A stretch of DNA of 64,000 nucleotides from positions 558,001 through 622,000 of the forward strand of contig NZ_JAHZBQ010000001.1 in assembly GCF_019423325.1 (NCBI RefSeq), in the 5' to 3' direction. Positions 25,548-34,669 of the stretch are shown one piece after another; the first letter of the stretch is position 1; the number at the start of each line of letters is the position of its first letter. The position numbers and the translations under genes are program-made. This stretch comes from Campylobacter sp. (GTDB lineage: Bacteria; Campylobacterota; Campylobacteria; Campylobacterales; Campylobacteraceae). The notes under the pieces are model-generated. The model was given only the letters and a program-made list of their open reading frames with translations. It searched no databases and was not told the DNA's origin.

Positions 25548-26819
25548 ATGCAAAAAGAAACCCTCGCAACTCATTTTGGTTACGACTCCGTCGCCGGCTA
25601 CGGCACGATGGCAGTTCCCATTTATCAAAGCACCGCGTTTAACTTCGGTTCTAGCAAAAAGGCCGCCGATCGCTTCGCGCTGCGTGATCTAGGGCCGATT
25701 TATGGACGTTTGACAAATCCTACTACTGATGTTTTTGAGGCGCGACTTGCGGCGCTGGAAAACGGCAAAGCCGCAATCGCGGTCTCTAGTGGGCAGGCGG
25801 CGATATTTTTTGCGGTGGCAAATTTAGCCGCGGCGGGCGAAAATATCATCATCGCGGAGAAAATTTACGGCGGCGCGACTACGCTTTTGGCGCATACGAT
25901 CAAGCGTTTCGGCATCGAAGCTAGGGTTTTTGACTCCGAAACGGCAGATAATTTGGAAGGTTTAATCGACGATAAGACTAGAGCGATCTTTTTTGAGACG
26001 CTTTCAAATCCTCAAATTTCAGTTGCAAATACCGCTAAAATCGCTACAATCGCAAATAAGCACGGCGTAGTAACGATTGCAGATAACACGATCCCAAGTC
26101 CTGCGCTTTACAATCCGCTTGATGACGGCGCCGATGTCGTAATCCACAGCGCTAGCAAATACATAAGCGGGCAGGGGCTTAGCATTGCAGGTGCGATCGT
26201 TGCGGGCAAAGGATTAAATTCTAAACTCAAAGGCAATCCGCGTTACGCACATTTTAACGAGCCTGATGAGAGCTACCACGGCCTAGTTTATGCGGATTTA
26301 GTAGATAATTTCGACATTTACACGCTTAGGATTCGTTTGTCCCTGCTTCGCGATATTGGTGCGACGCTATCGCCGTTTAACGCGTTTCAGCTCATCCAGG
26401 GGCTTGAAACACTGCCGCTTCGCATGCAAAAACACTCGCAAAACGCGCTAAAGATAGCAGAATTTTTGCAAAATCATCCGAAGGTAAAGCAGGTTAATTA
26501 TCCAGGGCTTGCAAGCTCGCCATTTAATGCCGCAATCAAAGCAAAATTTAAAAACGGCTATGCAAGCAGTCTGATGAGTTTCATCGTAGATAGCGAAGAA
26601 ACAGCGCTAAAGGCGGTTAGCAAGGTTAAAATTTTCTCCGTCGTAGCAAATATCGGCGATACGAAGTCGATCATCACTCATCCTGCGAGCACGACGCATT
26701 CGCAGCTAAACGAGGAGCAACTAAACCGCGCTGGCGTGCCTGCGAGCCTAATCCGCCTAAGTGTGGGTATAGAGGACGCGAATGATTTGATTTCCGATCT
26801 TAGTGAGGCACTGAAATAA
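25548..26819 (+). CDS. metY: O-acetylhomoserine sulfhydrylase (MetY type)
   Basis: PLP-dependent trans-sulfuration enzyme of the Cys/Met metabolism family; uses O-acetylhomoserine plus sulfide to make homocysteine. 423 residues, as for MetY (MetB/MetC are nearer 380-400). PLP-binding Lys in VIHSASKYISGQG, with the family blocks PIYGRLTNPTTDVFEARLAALE and ITHPASTTHSQL. ATG 25548 preceded by AAAGGACAAAA. First gene of an operon with an Rrf2 regulator and cysteine synthase, so it is likely induced by sulfur or cysteine limitation. Choice between acetyl- and succinyl-homoserine as substrate is by family, not proven. Confidence 0.92.
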   Translation: MQKETLATHFGYDSVAGYGTMAVPIYQSTAFNFGSSKKAADRFALRDLGPIYGRLTNPTTDVFEARLAALENGKAAIAVSSGQAAIFFAVANLAAAGENIIIAEKIYGGATTLLAHTIKRFGIEARVFDSETADNLEGLIDDKTRAIFFETLSNPQISVANTAKIATIANKHGVVTIADNTIPSPALYNPLDDGADVVIHSASKYISGQGLSIAGAIVAGKGLNSKLKGNPRYAHFNEPDESYHGLVYADLVDNFDIYTLRIRLSLLRDIGATLSPFNAFQLIQGLETLPLRMQKHSQNALKIAEFLQNHPKVKQVNYPGLASSPFNAAIKAKFKNGYASSLMSFIVDSEETALKAVSKVKIFSVVANIGDTKSIITHPASTTHSQLNEEQLNRAGVPASLIRLSVGIEDANDLISDLSEALK

Positions 26820-27232
26820 TGGCACTTTTAAGCACAAAGGGCGTTTATGGGCTGGCTGCGATTTTGCAGATCGCCAAAGCTAGCGAAGTAGCGCCGATAA
26901 GTATAAAAGAGATCGCCGAGCGTACGGGAGTTTCTAAGAATTATTTGGAGCAAATTCTAAATACCCTTAGAAACGAGAAGCTAGTGTGTAGCATCAAAGG
27001 TAAAAACGGCGGCTATCACCTAGCCAGAGATGCTAGCGAGATTTCTTTCGGTGAGATTTTTACCGCTCTTGAAAAGGATCTGCGGATGACTAGCATTCAG
27101 ATGAGTGATCCCGGACTGCGGGCGTTTTTTGAAAAATTTGACGTCAAGCTGGCAGAGATATTTAACGAGCCTCTAAGCAGCTATGAGGAGATGATGGCGC
27201 GAAGCGTCCAGTATTTAAATTTCAGCATTTAA
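26819..27232 (+). CDS. Rrf2-family regulator (CymR-like)
   Basis: 137-residue winged-helix regulator: MALLSTKGVYGLAAILQIA, then the HTH at about 27-50 (SIKEIAERTGVSKNYLEQILNTL) and the wing (SIKGKNGGYHLAR). The three clustered Cys that bind the Fe-S cluster in IscR are missing (a single Cys near residue 57), which favours a cysteine-metabolism regulator of the CymR type over an Fe-S sensor. Starts within the metY stop (one-base overlap) and sits 9 bp before cysK, so it probably represses its own sulfur-assimilation operon. The ligand is inferred. Confidence 0.88.
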   Translation: MALLSTKGVYGLAAILQIAKASEVAPISIKEIAERTGVSKNYLEQILNTLRNEKLVCSIKGKNGGYHLARDASEISFGEIFTALEKDLRMTSIQMSDPGLRAFFEKFDVKLAEIFNEPLSSYEEMMARSVQYLNFSI

Positions 27233-27241
27233 AGGAAAAAT

Positions 27242-28156
27242 ATGAAAATAGCAAACGATGTTACGGAGCTCATCGGCAATACTCCGTTAGTCAGAATCAA
27301 TACGTTTGGCAAAAATGCCATCATCCTAGCCAAGGCGGAATTTTTAAATCCGAGCCACTCGGTCAAAGATCGCATCGCGTGGCAGATCGTAAAAGATGCG
27401 CTAAGCTCGGGCAAAATCGACAAAAATAGCGTTTTGATAGAGCCTACCAGCGGAAACACGGGCGTAGGGCTTGCGATGATCGCAGCAAAGCTCGGTATGA
27501 AGCTCATTCTAACGATGCCAAGCTCGATGAGTATCGAGCGCCAAAAGCTCATAGCCGCATTTGGCGCCAAAATCGAGCTAACCGATCCAAAATTCGGAAT
27601 GAAAGGCGCGGTAGATAGGGCAAATGAGCTAGCATCGAGCACCCCAAATAGCTTTATCCCGAGCCAATTTGATAACCCGAGCAATCCAAAAGCGCATTTT
27701 CAAAGCACTGGACCTGAAATTTGGGAGCAAAGCGGCAGTAAGGTAGATATTTTAGTCGCGGGATTTGGCACCGGCGGCACGCTCAGCGGCACGGCGAAAT
27801 TTTTAAAATCTAAAAATCCAAACCTAAAAGCCTACGGCGTGGAGCCTGCTAGCTCGCCGCTTCTTACGTGCGGTAGTGCGGGCGGCCATAAAATCCAGGG
27901 CATCGGCGCAAATTTTATCCCTGATAATCTTGATAGAAGCGTCATCGACGGCTTTTTGAGCGTCGAAAACGACGATGCGTTTGCGGCAGCTAGACAGCTG
28001 GCACAAAAAGAGGGCTTGCTCGTGGGCATCTCAAGCGGTGCGAACGTTTACGCAGCCGCGCAGATCGCCGCCAAGCCCGAAAACAAGGGCAAAGTGATCG
28101 TTACGATCCTCTGCGATACCGGCGAAAGGTATCTTTCTACCGAGCTTTTTAAATAG
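27242..28156 (+). CDS. cysK: cysteine synthase (O-acetylserine sulfhydrylase)
   Basis: PLP enzyme that makes cysteine from O-acetylserine and sulfide. 304 residues. PLP Lys in SHSVKDRIAW, substrate loop PTSGNTGVGLAM, phosphate-binding GTGGTLSG, and the C-terminal VTILCDTGERYLSTELF. Ends the metY-rrf2-cysK operon; AAAGGAAAAAT precedes ATG 27242. In this operon sulfide is directed to both homocysteine and cysteine. Confidence 0.95.
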   Translation: MKIANDVTELIGNTPLVRINTFGKNAIILAKAEFLNPSHSVKDRIAWQIVKDALSSGKIDKNSVLIEPTSGNTGVGLAMIAAKLGMKLILTMPSSMSIERQKLIAAFGAKIELTDPKFGMKGAVDRANELASSTPNSFIPSQFDNPSNPKAHFQSTGPEIWEQSGSKVDILVAGFGTGGTLSGTAKFLKSKNPNLKAYGVEPASSPLLTCGSAGGHKIQGIGANFIPDNLDRSVIDGFLSVENDDAFAAARQLAQKEGLLVGISSGANVYAAAQIAAKPENKGKVIVTILCDTGERYLSTELFK

Positions 28157-28823
28157 ACAGCAGTTTTGCGCCAGTGCGGCGTTAGCGCGGTAATTTTACG
28201 CATTTTACGCGGACGCGCAGCTTCGCGAGATTAAATTTTACGCAGGCGCCGAAATTGGCACGATGAGTTTTGCGCGATCGCGCGGGTTATTGCGACGATT
28301 GCGAAACTATATTTTACATTTTTTGCGTTACGTAGGCGCGAGAATTAATATGATAGTTTCTGCGCGGATGAGGCGATAGTCGCGATGGTCGCGCGATGAC
28401 TTTATGAGAGCGAGACGATTTTTAGCTTCGTCGATTTTGCGATTTATTGATTTACTAATTTAGCGGCTCGCTGCGAGATAAAATTTAGCTCCAAAATAGG
28501 GTTAAATTTTAAAATTTCGCCTCGCTCACAGACAATAATTTTTGGGCGCGCTATGTATGACGGCGCTTGCCGCATAGCAAGGCATTAAATTTTAAAACCG
28601 CCAAGCCCGCCAAATCTGCGCGATCCGTTCTTGCCGCAAAATTTTATATCGCCGTCCGCATATGCGGCACAAAATTTTAAAATCATAATCTGAAATTTTA
28701 AAGTTCGCTGCGCGGCGCAAATTTCAAACCCGCGCCGTGTATAAATTTCAAACCCTCGCCGTATGTAAAACCTAAACCGCTCTTTAAATTTAGCCGAATT
28801 TCAAAATTTAATCATAAAAACGC
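28157..28823. other. non-coding spacer, RAATTY-rich
   Basis: About 670 bp without a supported gene. Several AAATTTTAAAATTT-type palindromic runs (about 28503-28517, 28673-28683). The first 60 bp after cysK contain short GC-rich inverted words that could form a weak terminator, not called. Confidence 0.45.
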
Positions 28824-28829
28824 TATCAT
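28824..28829 (+). promoter_or_regulatory. -10 box for rarA
   Basis: TATCAT 27 bp before the rarA ATG; no -35. Confidence 0.35.
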
Positions 28830-28855
28830 CGGGGCAAAATTTTTAAGGTTGCAAA

Positions 28856-30058
28856 ATGAGTTTGAGCTTGAAATTTCGCCCCAAAAGCTTAGAGCAGATC
28901 GTGGGGCAGGGCAAGATCGTAGCGGTTTTTAAAAAATTCGTCGCTGCAGGCAGTATCCCGCACAGTATATTTTTCGGCGCCGCAGGCAGCGGCAAAACGA
29001 CGATGGCGCGCGTGATCGCAAGCGAGCTGAATTACGATTTTTACGAGCTTGACGCCACGAGCCTGAAGGTCGAGGATATTCGCAAAATTCTATCCTCGCA
29101 CGCCGGCTCGCTCATAAAGCCGCTCATTTTCATCGACGAGATCCACCGCCTCAGCAAGACGCAGCAGGAGGTGCTGCTCATCCCGATGGAGAACTACGCC
29201 GCAATCATCATCGGCGCGACGACGGAAAATCCGCAGTTCGTGCTAAGTAGCGGTATCCGCTCGCGCTCGATGATCTTTGAGTTCGAGCCGCTTAGCTACG
29301 AGGATTTGGAGGCGCTTTTGGCGCGGGTGCAGGGAGAGATCGGCTTTGAGATGGACGAGGAGGCGCGAAAATACCTGCTAAACTCCAGTAGCGGCGATGC
29401 AAGGAGCATGTTAAATTTGCTAGAATTTGCGCTTTTGGCAGACAGCGCCATTACGCTAGATACGCTTCGCACGCTGCGCGCAAATGCCGTAGCTGCAGGC
29501 GTTAGCAGCGACGACGTGCATTACGAGCTAGCAAGCGCAATGATAAAAAGCCTGCGCGGAAGCGACGCCGACGCCGCGCTGTATTATGTCGCGAGGCTGA
29601 TAGATGCGGGCGAGAGCGCGGATTTTATCGCGCGCAGGATGGTGATCCTAGCTAGCGAGGACATCGGCAATGCCAATCCAAACGCCCTAAATATCGCCGC
29701 CAGCACGCTAAGCGCCGTCAGCAAGATCGGCTACCCCGAGGCTCGCATTATCTTAGGACAATGCGCGATCTATCTGGCGCACAGTCCCAAATCAAACGCC
29801 GCGTATTTGGGCATCAACGCCGCTTTGAAGTTCGTCCGCTCCGCTGCACCGCTGCCTACGCCGCGCTATCTCATCAACTCGGACAAGCAGATCGCAGACT
29901 ACAAATACCCGCACGACTTCGGCGGCTGGGTCGAGCAGGCTTATATGAGCGAGGCGGCAAAATTTTACGAAAGCAAGGGGATCGGCTTTGAAAAGACGCT
30001 GGATGAGTGGCTGGCGCGATTGCGCAAAGAAAAGATCGATATTAAGGAACGAGAATGA
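28856..30058 (+). CDS. rarA: replication-associated recombination protein A (AAA+ ATPase)
   Basis: Clamp-loader-like AAA+ ATPase (MgsA/WRNIP1 family) acting at stalled replication forks. 400 residues. FRPKSLEQIVGQ at the start, Walker A GAAGSGKTTM (about 40-49), Walker B LIFIDEIHRLSKTQQ, sensor 1 IIGATTENPQF, then the RarA C-terminal oligomerisation domain with AARILGQ-type block (GYPEARIILGQCAIYLAHSPKSN) and YKYPHDFGGWV. ATG 28856. Overlaps the YjbR gene by 4 bp (ATGA). Confidence 0.94.
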   Translation: MSLSLKFRPKSLEQIVGQGKIVAVFKKFVAAGSIPHSIFFGAAGSGKTTMARVIASELNYDFYELDATSLKVEDIRKILSSHAGSLIKPLIFIDEIHRLSKTQQEVLLIPMENYAAIIIGATTENPQFVLSSGIRSRSMIFEFEPLSYEDLEALLARVQGEIGFEMDEEARKYLLNSSSGDARSMLNLLEFALLADSAITLDTLRTLRANAVAAGVSSDDVHYELASAMIKSLRGSDADAALYYVARLIDAGESADFIARRMVILASEDIGNANPNALNIAASTLSAVSKIGYPEARIILGQCAIYLAHSPKSNAAYLGINAALKFVRSAAPLPTPRYLINSDKQIADYKYPHDFGGWVEQAYMSEAAKFYESKGIGFEKTLDEWLARLRKEKIDIKERE

Positions 30059-30411
30059 ACTTCAGCAGCGTCCTAAAACTAATGAAGCAGCGCTACGGCG
30101 CGGATGGCGAGTATCTGTGGGATGGATATCCGAATTTCGCGGTTTTTCGTCACGCAGGAGGGAAGCGCAAGTGGTTTGCACTTCTGATGCGCGGGCTTGC
30201 TAATGAAAAGCTCGGTCGCGCACTTCCTGGCTCAAGCGATGTGATAAATTTAAAAGTTTCGCCCGATTTGGCGGCAATTTTGCGTGATGAAAAGGGAATT
30301 TTTGCAGCCTATCATATGAATAAAAAGCACTGGATCAGCGTCTGCCTTGATGCGGTGCCGCGCGAACAGATCGAGGATCTAATCGAGCAGAGCAGAGAGC
30401 TTACGAGGTAG
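30055..30411 (+). CDS. MmcQ/YjbR family protein
   Basis: 118 residues of the YjbR fold (CyaY-like). Diagnostic blocks: an aromatic WDGYPNFAVFRH, KWFALLMRG, a VINLKVSP strand and the C-terminal GIFAAYHMNKKHWISVCLD. Members bind DNA weakly or are of unknown function. Overlaps rarA by 4 bp, so co-transcribed; AAGGAACGAG before ATG 30055. Confidence 0.85.
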   Translation: MNFSSVLKLMKQRYGADGEYLWDGYPNFAVFRHAGGKRKWFALLMRGLANEKLGRALPGSSDVINLKVSPDLAAILRDEKGIFAAYHMNKKHWISVCLDAVPREQIEDLIEQSRELTR

Positions 30412-30527
30412 AATTTGCGCCTGGGCTCGGTTTAAATTTGCGTGCGAAAGAGGCTAAATTTGAACCGAGAGCGCAAATTTTAACGGCTCACAGAGCTTAA
30501 ATTTAAAAATATTTGCAAGGAGCGCGG

Positions 30528-31470
30528 ATGAATGAGCAAAATTTGAGATATATCGCAAATTTAAAAGCGCAGGACGTGCCGTGGAGTAGGCTCACGACCG
30601 CTTACGGCAGGGCGAGCGAGTTTCCCAAAATTTTTGAGAAACTCGCGCGGGCAATCGAAGCTTGTGATGCGGCGCGCAGTTCGGGCGGCGAGCAAAATTT
30701 AAAAAGCAAGTCCGGTTGCGGGCAAAATTCTACGGATGCGGCAAGATGCGGCGCGGCGCAAAATTCCGTAAATTTAGCGCAAAAGAGTGAGTCTAAATTT
30801 AAAAAGGCGGATAACGAGGCGGCGGAATTTAAAGCGGGCGGAGAAGCGGAGCTTAAAACGGATACGGCGAAGTGCGGCGAGGCGGAATTTAAGAGTGTGG
30901 ATAGCGCGGCGATAAAATTTAAAGCGAGCCAGGCGAGTAAATTTAAAACGAGCGCGGCGGATAAGAGCTCGGATGCGAGAGAGCGGGAGAAATTTGACGC
31001 CAAGGCCCTTCAGGACGCGCTTAGTAAGATTTTTAACGAGATAGAACATCAAAGCTCGTTTTGGCACGCAACCCCTTTTGCGCTGCTCTTTTTGGCGCGC
31101 ATCTTTATGTATGCGCGCGCTGTGGCGGGCAAAAAGCAAAACGATGCGGCAAGTAAAAACGACAAAGACGAAAACTGTGAAAACGAAACGGCGAGCTTTA
31201 TCGCGGCTCGGCGGATTTTTTGCGTTTATGATTGAGATTTGCGATGATGCCGATAAAATCTCGCACGCAGCGCCGCTGGCGAACTTTTCGGATATGCTTG
31301 CGGAAAAATATCTGTGGCCGCAGAGCGATGAGAATGACGAGGAGCTCTGGGAGGAGCACTTTTACGACGATGAGCTATTTTACAGCCTCTATTTTTATTC
31401 GCGGGCGGTTTTAGACGCGACGGGAGTGGACTTTGCGCAGTTTAAGCCTGGGCTGGGTCGGCGTTTTTAA
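30528..31470 (+). pseudogene. hypothetical accessory protein with long insert, frameshifted
   Basis: Start ATG 30528 (AAGGAG upstream). N-terminus MNEQNLRYIANLKAQDVPWS, conserved-looking; residues about 49-158 (30672-31001) are a lysine/alanine/phenylalanine-rich low-complexity insert built from AEFKxxGEAELK-type units; conserved-looking sequence resumes with LSKIFNEIEHQSSFWHATPFALLFLARIF. The frame then breaks at a T6 run (31216-31221): with one T fewer, ...ARRIFAFMIEICDDADKI continues in the +1 frame through PLANFSDMLAEKYLW and the acidic DELFYSLYFYSRAVL to a stop at 31470. Intact protein about 313 residues. The core pattern resembles small HEAT-like immunity or SMI1-type accessory proteins, not a family I can name. 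Confidence 0.6.
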
Positions 31471-32013
31471 GCGTATTGCTTGTGAGCGCTATGTTTAAGT
31501 CTCTTTCGCGCCATGTTTAAATTTATCGCGGCGCGTTTTGGCGACGCTTTGTTTAAATTTAGACTTCAAAAAATTTTTAAAATTTCTCTCAAAAGTTATG
31601 GCGTGCGGAATTTACAGATCGTCTTTTTAAATTTAAAATTCGCGCGATTCTTGATCGGCGGTATGGTTAAGGCGCGGGTAGCGCTTTTAAATTTAGATCA
31701 CCGCAAGGCTTCAACCCCGCTTGCGGCGCGGCTTTTTATGTGGTTTTAAAAAGATACCAATTCGGCGCAATTTTTTCTATCATTATAAACTCGCTAGGAC
31801 TCATTTACGGCAGGTCTGCTTCATCTTGCACCCGCAAAAAGCCCACGGAGTTACCCGCCGATGAGCAGCATTAAATTTTTGCATTGTTACCGTATAAATT
31901 TCAGAATTTATACGCTACTTCGCTGCTTTCAGATTTATCTAGCATCTTGCCGTATAAATCTCAGAAATTTCATATCGACGTAAAATTCTACATCGTCACG
32001 TAAGCTAGCGGCG
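31471..32013. other. non-coding spacer
   Basis: RAATTY-rich (31513-31690), ending in an AT-rich stretch before the convergent gene at 32014. A 78-codon plus-strand frame at 31513-31749 has no start signal or domain and spans the terminator hairpin. Confidence 0.45.
31701..31737 (+). terminator. rho-independent terminator
   Basis: Perfect 7-bp stem CCGCAAG (31701-31707) / CTTGCGG (31720-31726), 12-base loop, followed by a T5 run at 31733-31737. Probably ends the transcript of the frameshifted 30528 gene. Confidence 0.5.
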
Positions 32014-32649
32014 TTACATAAAATTTATATTCAAAAGCCTATCTCTAACCTCGATATCCTCCAGGTTTAGATCGAGTTCATCTTTTAAATATTTTTCTAA
32101 ATTTTTTCGTTCAAAATCGCTTAACATCGCAAGTGGGATACTGACGAATACCCCATTTTCGCTGTCTAAAAATATCAAGACATATAAATTTATACTTTTT
32201 ATCCTACCCCTTAGCCGCAAAACGGCAAAGCATATCAAATCCATCAAATACAATATCCACGAAAAAGCCATTAAAATAAGCTTTTTAAAGGTGCCAATAT
32301 TTTTATCATAGCTAAATTCTTCTACCGCAAAATCTACGAATTTATAAATCGCTACCTTATCAATACGCGCTATGTCGATAGATTTTTTTGTAACTATCGT
32401 TTCTTGATAGTTTGCAGAGGATTTGTTATATTCTATTCTGCCGGGATAGAAGCTTAAAAATTTGTTTTTATTTATCCCTAAAAGACCTATTAAGGTTAAA
32501 ATCCAAACCCCAACCCAGTAATGCCAGTGAATACCCCTAGTGACGAGTTCAAAAACAAGCATGACGATGGACGAAGTAGCGCCCAGATCGATATAAATCC
32601 TGATCCAATAATCTTTGATTATAAAAAGCGGCATTTGCTCTTTTTGCAT
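32014..32649 (-). CDS. membrane protein, 211 residues, unknown family
   Basis: Two hydrophobic regions: about residues 26-62 (SSIVMLVFELVT and YWVGVWILTLIGLLGI, one or two spans) and about 125-145 (KLILMAFSWILYLMDLICFAVL). Between them is a soluble stretch rich in Ile, Lys and Tyr (YPGRIEYNKSSANYQETI), and a polar C-terminus of about 60 residues (ERKNLEKYLKDEL). The layout is like small PH-domain-type membrane proteins. Function unknown. Nine bases after hemC on the same strand. Confidence 0.7.
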   Translation of the reverse strand: MQKEQMPLFIIKDYWIRIYIDLGATSSIVMLVFELVTRGIHWHYWVGVWILTLIGLLGINKNKFLSFYPGRIEYNKSSANYQETIVTKKSIDIARIDKVAIYKFVDFAVEEFSYDKNIGTFKKLILMAFSWILYLMDLICFAVLRLRGRIKSINLYVLIFLDSENGVFVSIPLAMLSDFERKNLEKYLKDELDLNLEDIEVRDRLLNINFM

Positions 32650-32658
32650 TAGGGCTTC

Positions 32659-33588
32659 TTATAGGCTCGCCATCGCTTCGGCGCGCGCGAGGAGCTGCTT
32701 TGCGCCCTTTTTGATAAAAACGCGCGCAAGCTCCGCGCCTACGCTTTGCCACTTGTTTTTTTGCGCGACTATGCTTTGACGGATACTCTCGCTGCCGTCG
32801 GGCAGGCCCACTATCGCGCTGATGTGGATATTTTCGCCGTCAAGGCGCGCGTTGATACCGATCGGCACCTGGCAGCCGCCCTCCAAAACCCTGACGAAAT
32901 CCCGTTCCACGGTCGTTTCGATGATCGCGCGTTCATCTTTTAAAAATTCTATCGCGCGTAGAATTTGCGGCTCGTCCACTGCCTCGATGCCGAGCGCTCC
33001 TTGCCCCATCGCAGGGATCATCTGCGAGATTTCGAAGGGCGCTACGTGCTTTATCTCGGCGCGTAAATTTAATCGGTTGATGCCCGCCATCGCTAAGATG
33101 ATCGCGTCGAATTCCCCGTCTTTTAGCCTTCGCAGGCGGGTTTGGACGTTGCCGCGCAAGGATATAACCTCTAAATCGGGGCGCATGCTAAGCAGCTGCA
33201 TCTTGCGGCGAAGACTCGTGGTACCGACTTTTGCGCGGCGGGGTAGCTCGCCGAATTTAGAGTATTTTTCGCTGATCATCGCATCGCGCACATCCTCGCG
33301 CGCGCAGATCGCCGCTAGCACTAGCCCCTGCGGAAACTCCACGGGCACGTCTTTTAGGCTATGTACGGCGATGTGTGCTTCGCCGCGAAGCATGCTTTCC
33401 TCAAGCTCCTTCGTAAAAAGTCCCTTGCCGCCGATCTTTGCAAGCGGCGTGTCTAAAATTTTATCGCCTTTGGTTTTCATGCTTTTTAGCTGCGCTTGGA
33501 TGCCGCTAACTTCAAGCAGCGATGCGATATGTTTGCTCTGCCACAGCGCAAGTACGCTGCCGCGAGTAGCGATGATCAAATTTTTCAT
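32659..33588 (-). CDS. hemC: porphobilinogen deaminase (hydroxymethylbilane synthase)
   Basis: Polymerises four porphobilinogens to hydroxymethylbilane for haem. 309 residues. N-terminal IATRGSVLALWQSKHI, the substrate-binding GTTSLRRKMQL, and the dipyrromethane-cofactor Cys in LEGGCQVPIGINARL. ATG 33588 overlaps the fxsA stop by 4 bp. In other Campylobacter hemC lies near hemA and proS; here it is some 10 kb away on the same strand. Confidence 0.95.
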   Translation of the reverse strand: MKNLIIATRGSVLALWQSKHIASLLEVSGIQAQLKSMKTKGDKILDTPLAKIGGKGLFTKELEESMLRGEAHIAVHSLKDVPVEFPQGLVLAAICAREDVRDAMISEKYSKFGELPRRAKVGTTSLRRKMQLLSMRPDLEVISLRGNVQTRLRRLKDGEFDAIILAMAGINRLNLRAEIKHVAPFEISQMIPAMGQGALGIEAVDEPQILRAIEFLKDERAIIETTVERDFVRVLEGGCQVPIGINARLDGENIHISAIVGLPDGSESIRQSIVAQKNKWQSVGAELARVFIKKGAKQLLARAEAMASL

Positions 33589-34037
33589 TTTTTCTCTCCT
33601 ATGCTTTTTCGAATCTCGATTTCGTTCTCTTCGATCACCTCAACGTCGATTACGTCGTCGCTTGTGCGGCTGCGTCGCCAAAATTTTCGCTCTCTTTTTT
33701 CGGAATTTTCGCTGCTAGCGTTAAATTTAGGCACGTCGCTGGTGACGCAGTAAAATGACGCGGTAATTATGCAAACGCCTAAAATATCGCCGAAAATGCC
33801 CGGTGCAATGAGAAAAACGCCGCCTACGACGAAGCCCACGCCGCTTAAAATTTCTTTCGGCGAGATTTTCATTAGATTAAAAAAGCCCATCCACGAGCGA
33901 TTTGCCACGACGTAACCGCCTAAAATCGCGCTTATGACGATCTCCACCGCATACGCCGCAAATCCGTTTGCGCTTACGAAATAATAGGTCGTAAATGCCT
34001 CAATTATCAGATACGGAACGATCAAAAGCCTAAACAT
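33585..34037 (-). CDS. fxsA: FxsA family membrane protein
   Basis: 150 residues with four hydrophobic spans (about 3-20, 25-45, 60-80, 83-103) and the family pattern LSGVGFVVGGVFLIAPGIFGDILG. FxsA proteins suppress phage exclusion in E. coli, but the general role is unknown. The C-terminal tail (NASSENSEKRERKF) is low-complexity and its DNA contains RAATTY cores, a mini version of the larger inserts. Precedes hemC with a 4-bp overlap. Confidence 0.85.
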   Translation of the reverse strand: MFRLLIVPYLIIEAFTTYYFVSANGFAAYAVEIVISAILGGYVVANRSWMGFFNLMKISPKEILSGVGFVVGGVFLIAPGIFGDILGVCIITASFYCVTSDVPKFNASSENSEKRERKFWRRSRTSDDVIDVEVIEENEIEIRKSIGEKK

Positions 34038-34102
34038 ATTTTTCCTTGAATTATCGCTTTAAGCCGCGCCTTTTCAAAGACGCTAAAATTTAATCGCGGA
34101 TT

Positions 34103-34663
34103 TTAGCAAATTCCGTCTGAATTTTTAATGTATCGCAAGAGTCCCTCGCAGCCGCGTTTGATATCTGCGTAGCAGCGCTCAAAATCGCGCGTGTAGTATG
34201 GATCGGCGATTTGTAGGTGTTCGGGATGGGTTAAATTTGAACCGGCGCCTTTTAAATTTAAGCCGGTTTGTTTTGCCGAGCCTTTGGAATTTCGCGCATC
34301 GCAGTCTGTAAAATTTTTCCCTCCAAATTCCAAAAGAAATTTTACCTTAGCCATATCCTTGCCGCGAAAAATTCGCCCCAGCGAGCGCATATTTTCATCA
34401 TCCATGCAAAGTATGAGATCGTAGCGCTCGTAGTCTGCGGGCGTGACCTGCACGGCGCGATGCGCTACGAGCGGCACCTTTTGCTTTTTTAGCACGCGCT
34501 GCGTTTCGTAGTAGGGCGGCGAGCCGATCTCGTCGGTGTGTGTCGCTGCAGAATCTACGCTCACGCGCGCACTTAGGCCGCTTTGATTAATAAAATTTTG
34601 CATCACGGACTGCGCCATCGGTGAGCGGCAGATGTTGCCGTGACATACAAAAAGTAGCCTCAC
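34103..34663 (-). CDS. low-molecular-weight protein-tyrosine phosphatase, with insert
   Basis: LMW-PTP fold. P-loop VCHGNICRSPMAQ (C7 nucleophile, R13), N-terminal and central blocks as in ArsC/Wzb-type enzymes, and the general acid in ADPYYTRDFE (D154). Between the middle helix and the acid loop, residues about 114-150 (34214-34324) are an insert (FGGKNFTDCDARNSKGSAKQ, then a TGLNLKGAGSN segment) absent from ordinary 150-residue enzymes; this one has 186. The general-acid loop still follows in order, so activity is likely retained. Probably counteracts a protein tyrosine kinase; substrate unknown. Confidence 0.88.
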   Translation of the reverse strand: MRLLFVCHGNICRSPMAQSVMQNFINQSGLSARVSVDSAATHTDEIGSPPYYETQRVLKKQKVPLVAHRAVQVTPADYERYDLILCMDDENMRSLGRIFRGKDMAKVKFLLEFGGKNFTDCDARNSKGSAKQTGLNLKGAGSNLTHPEHLQIADPYYTRDFERCYADIKRGCEGLLRYIKNSDGIC

Positions 34664-34669
34664 GCGCGC

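Noticed and set aside
31513..31749. 78-codon frame after the 30528 gene
   Set aside because: No start signal; crosses the terminator hairpin; phenylalanine/lysine-rich from AAATTT repeats.
32822..33718. 298-codon frame opposite hemC
   Set aside because: Antisense to clear HemC and FxsA sequence, Ser/Arg-rich shadow frame.
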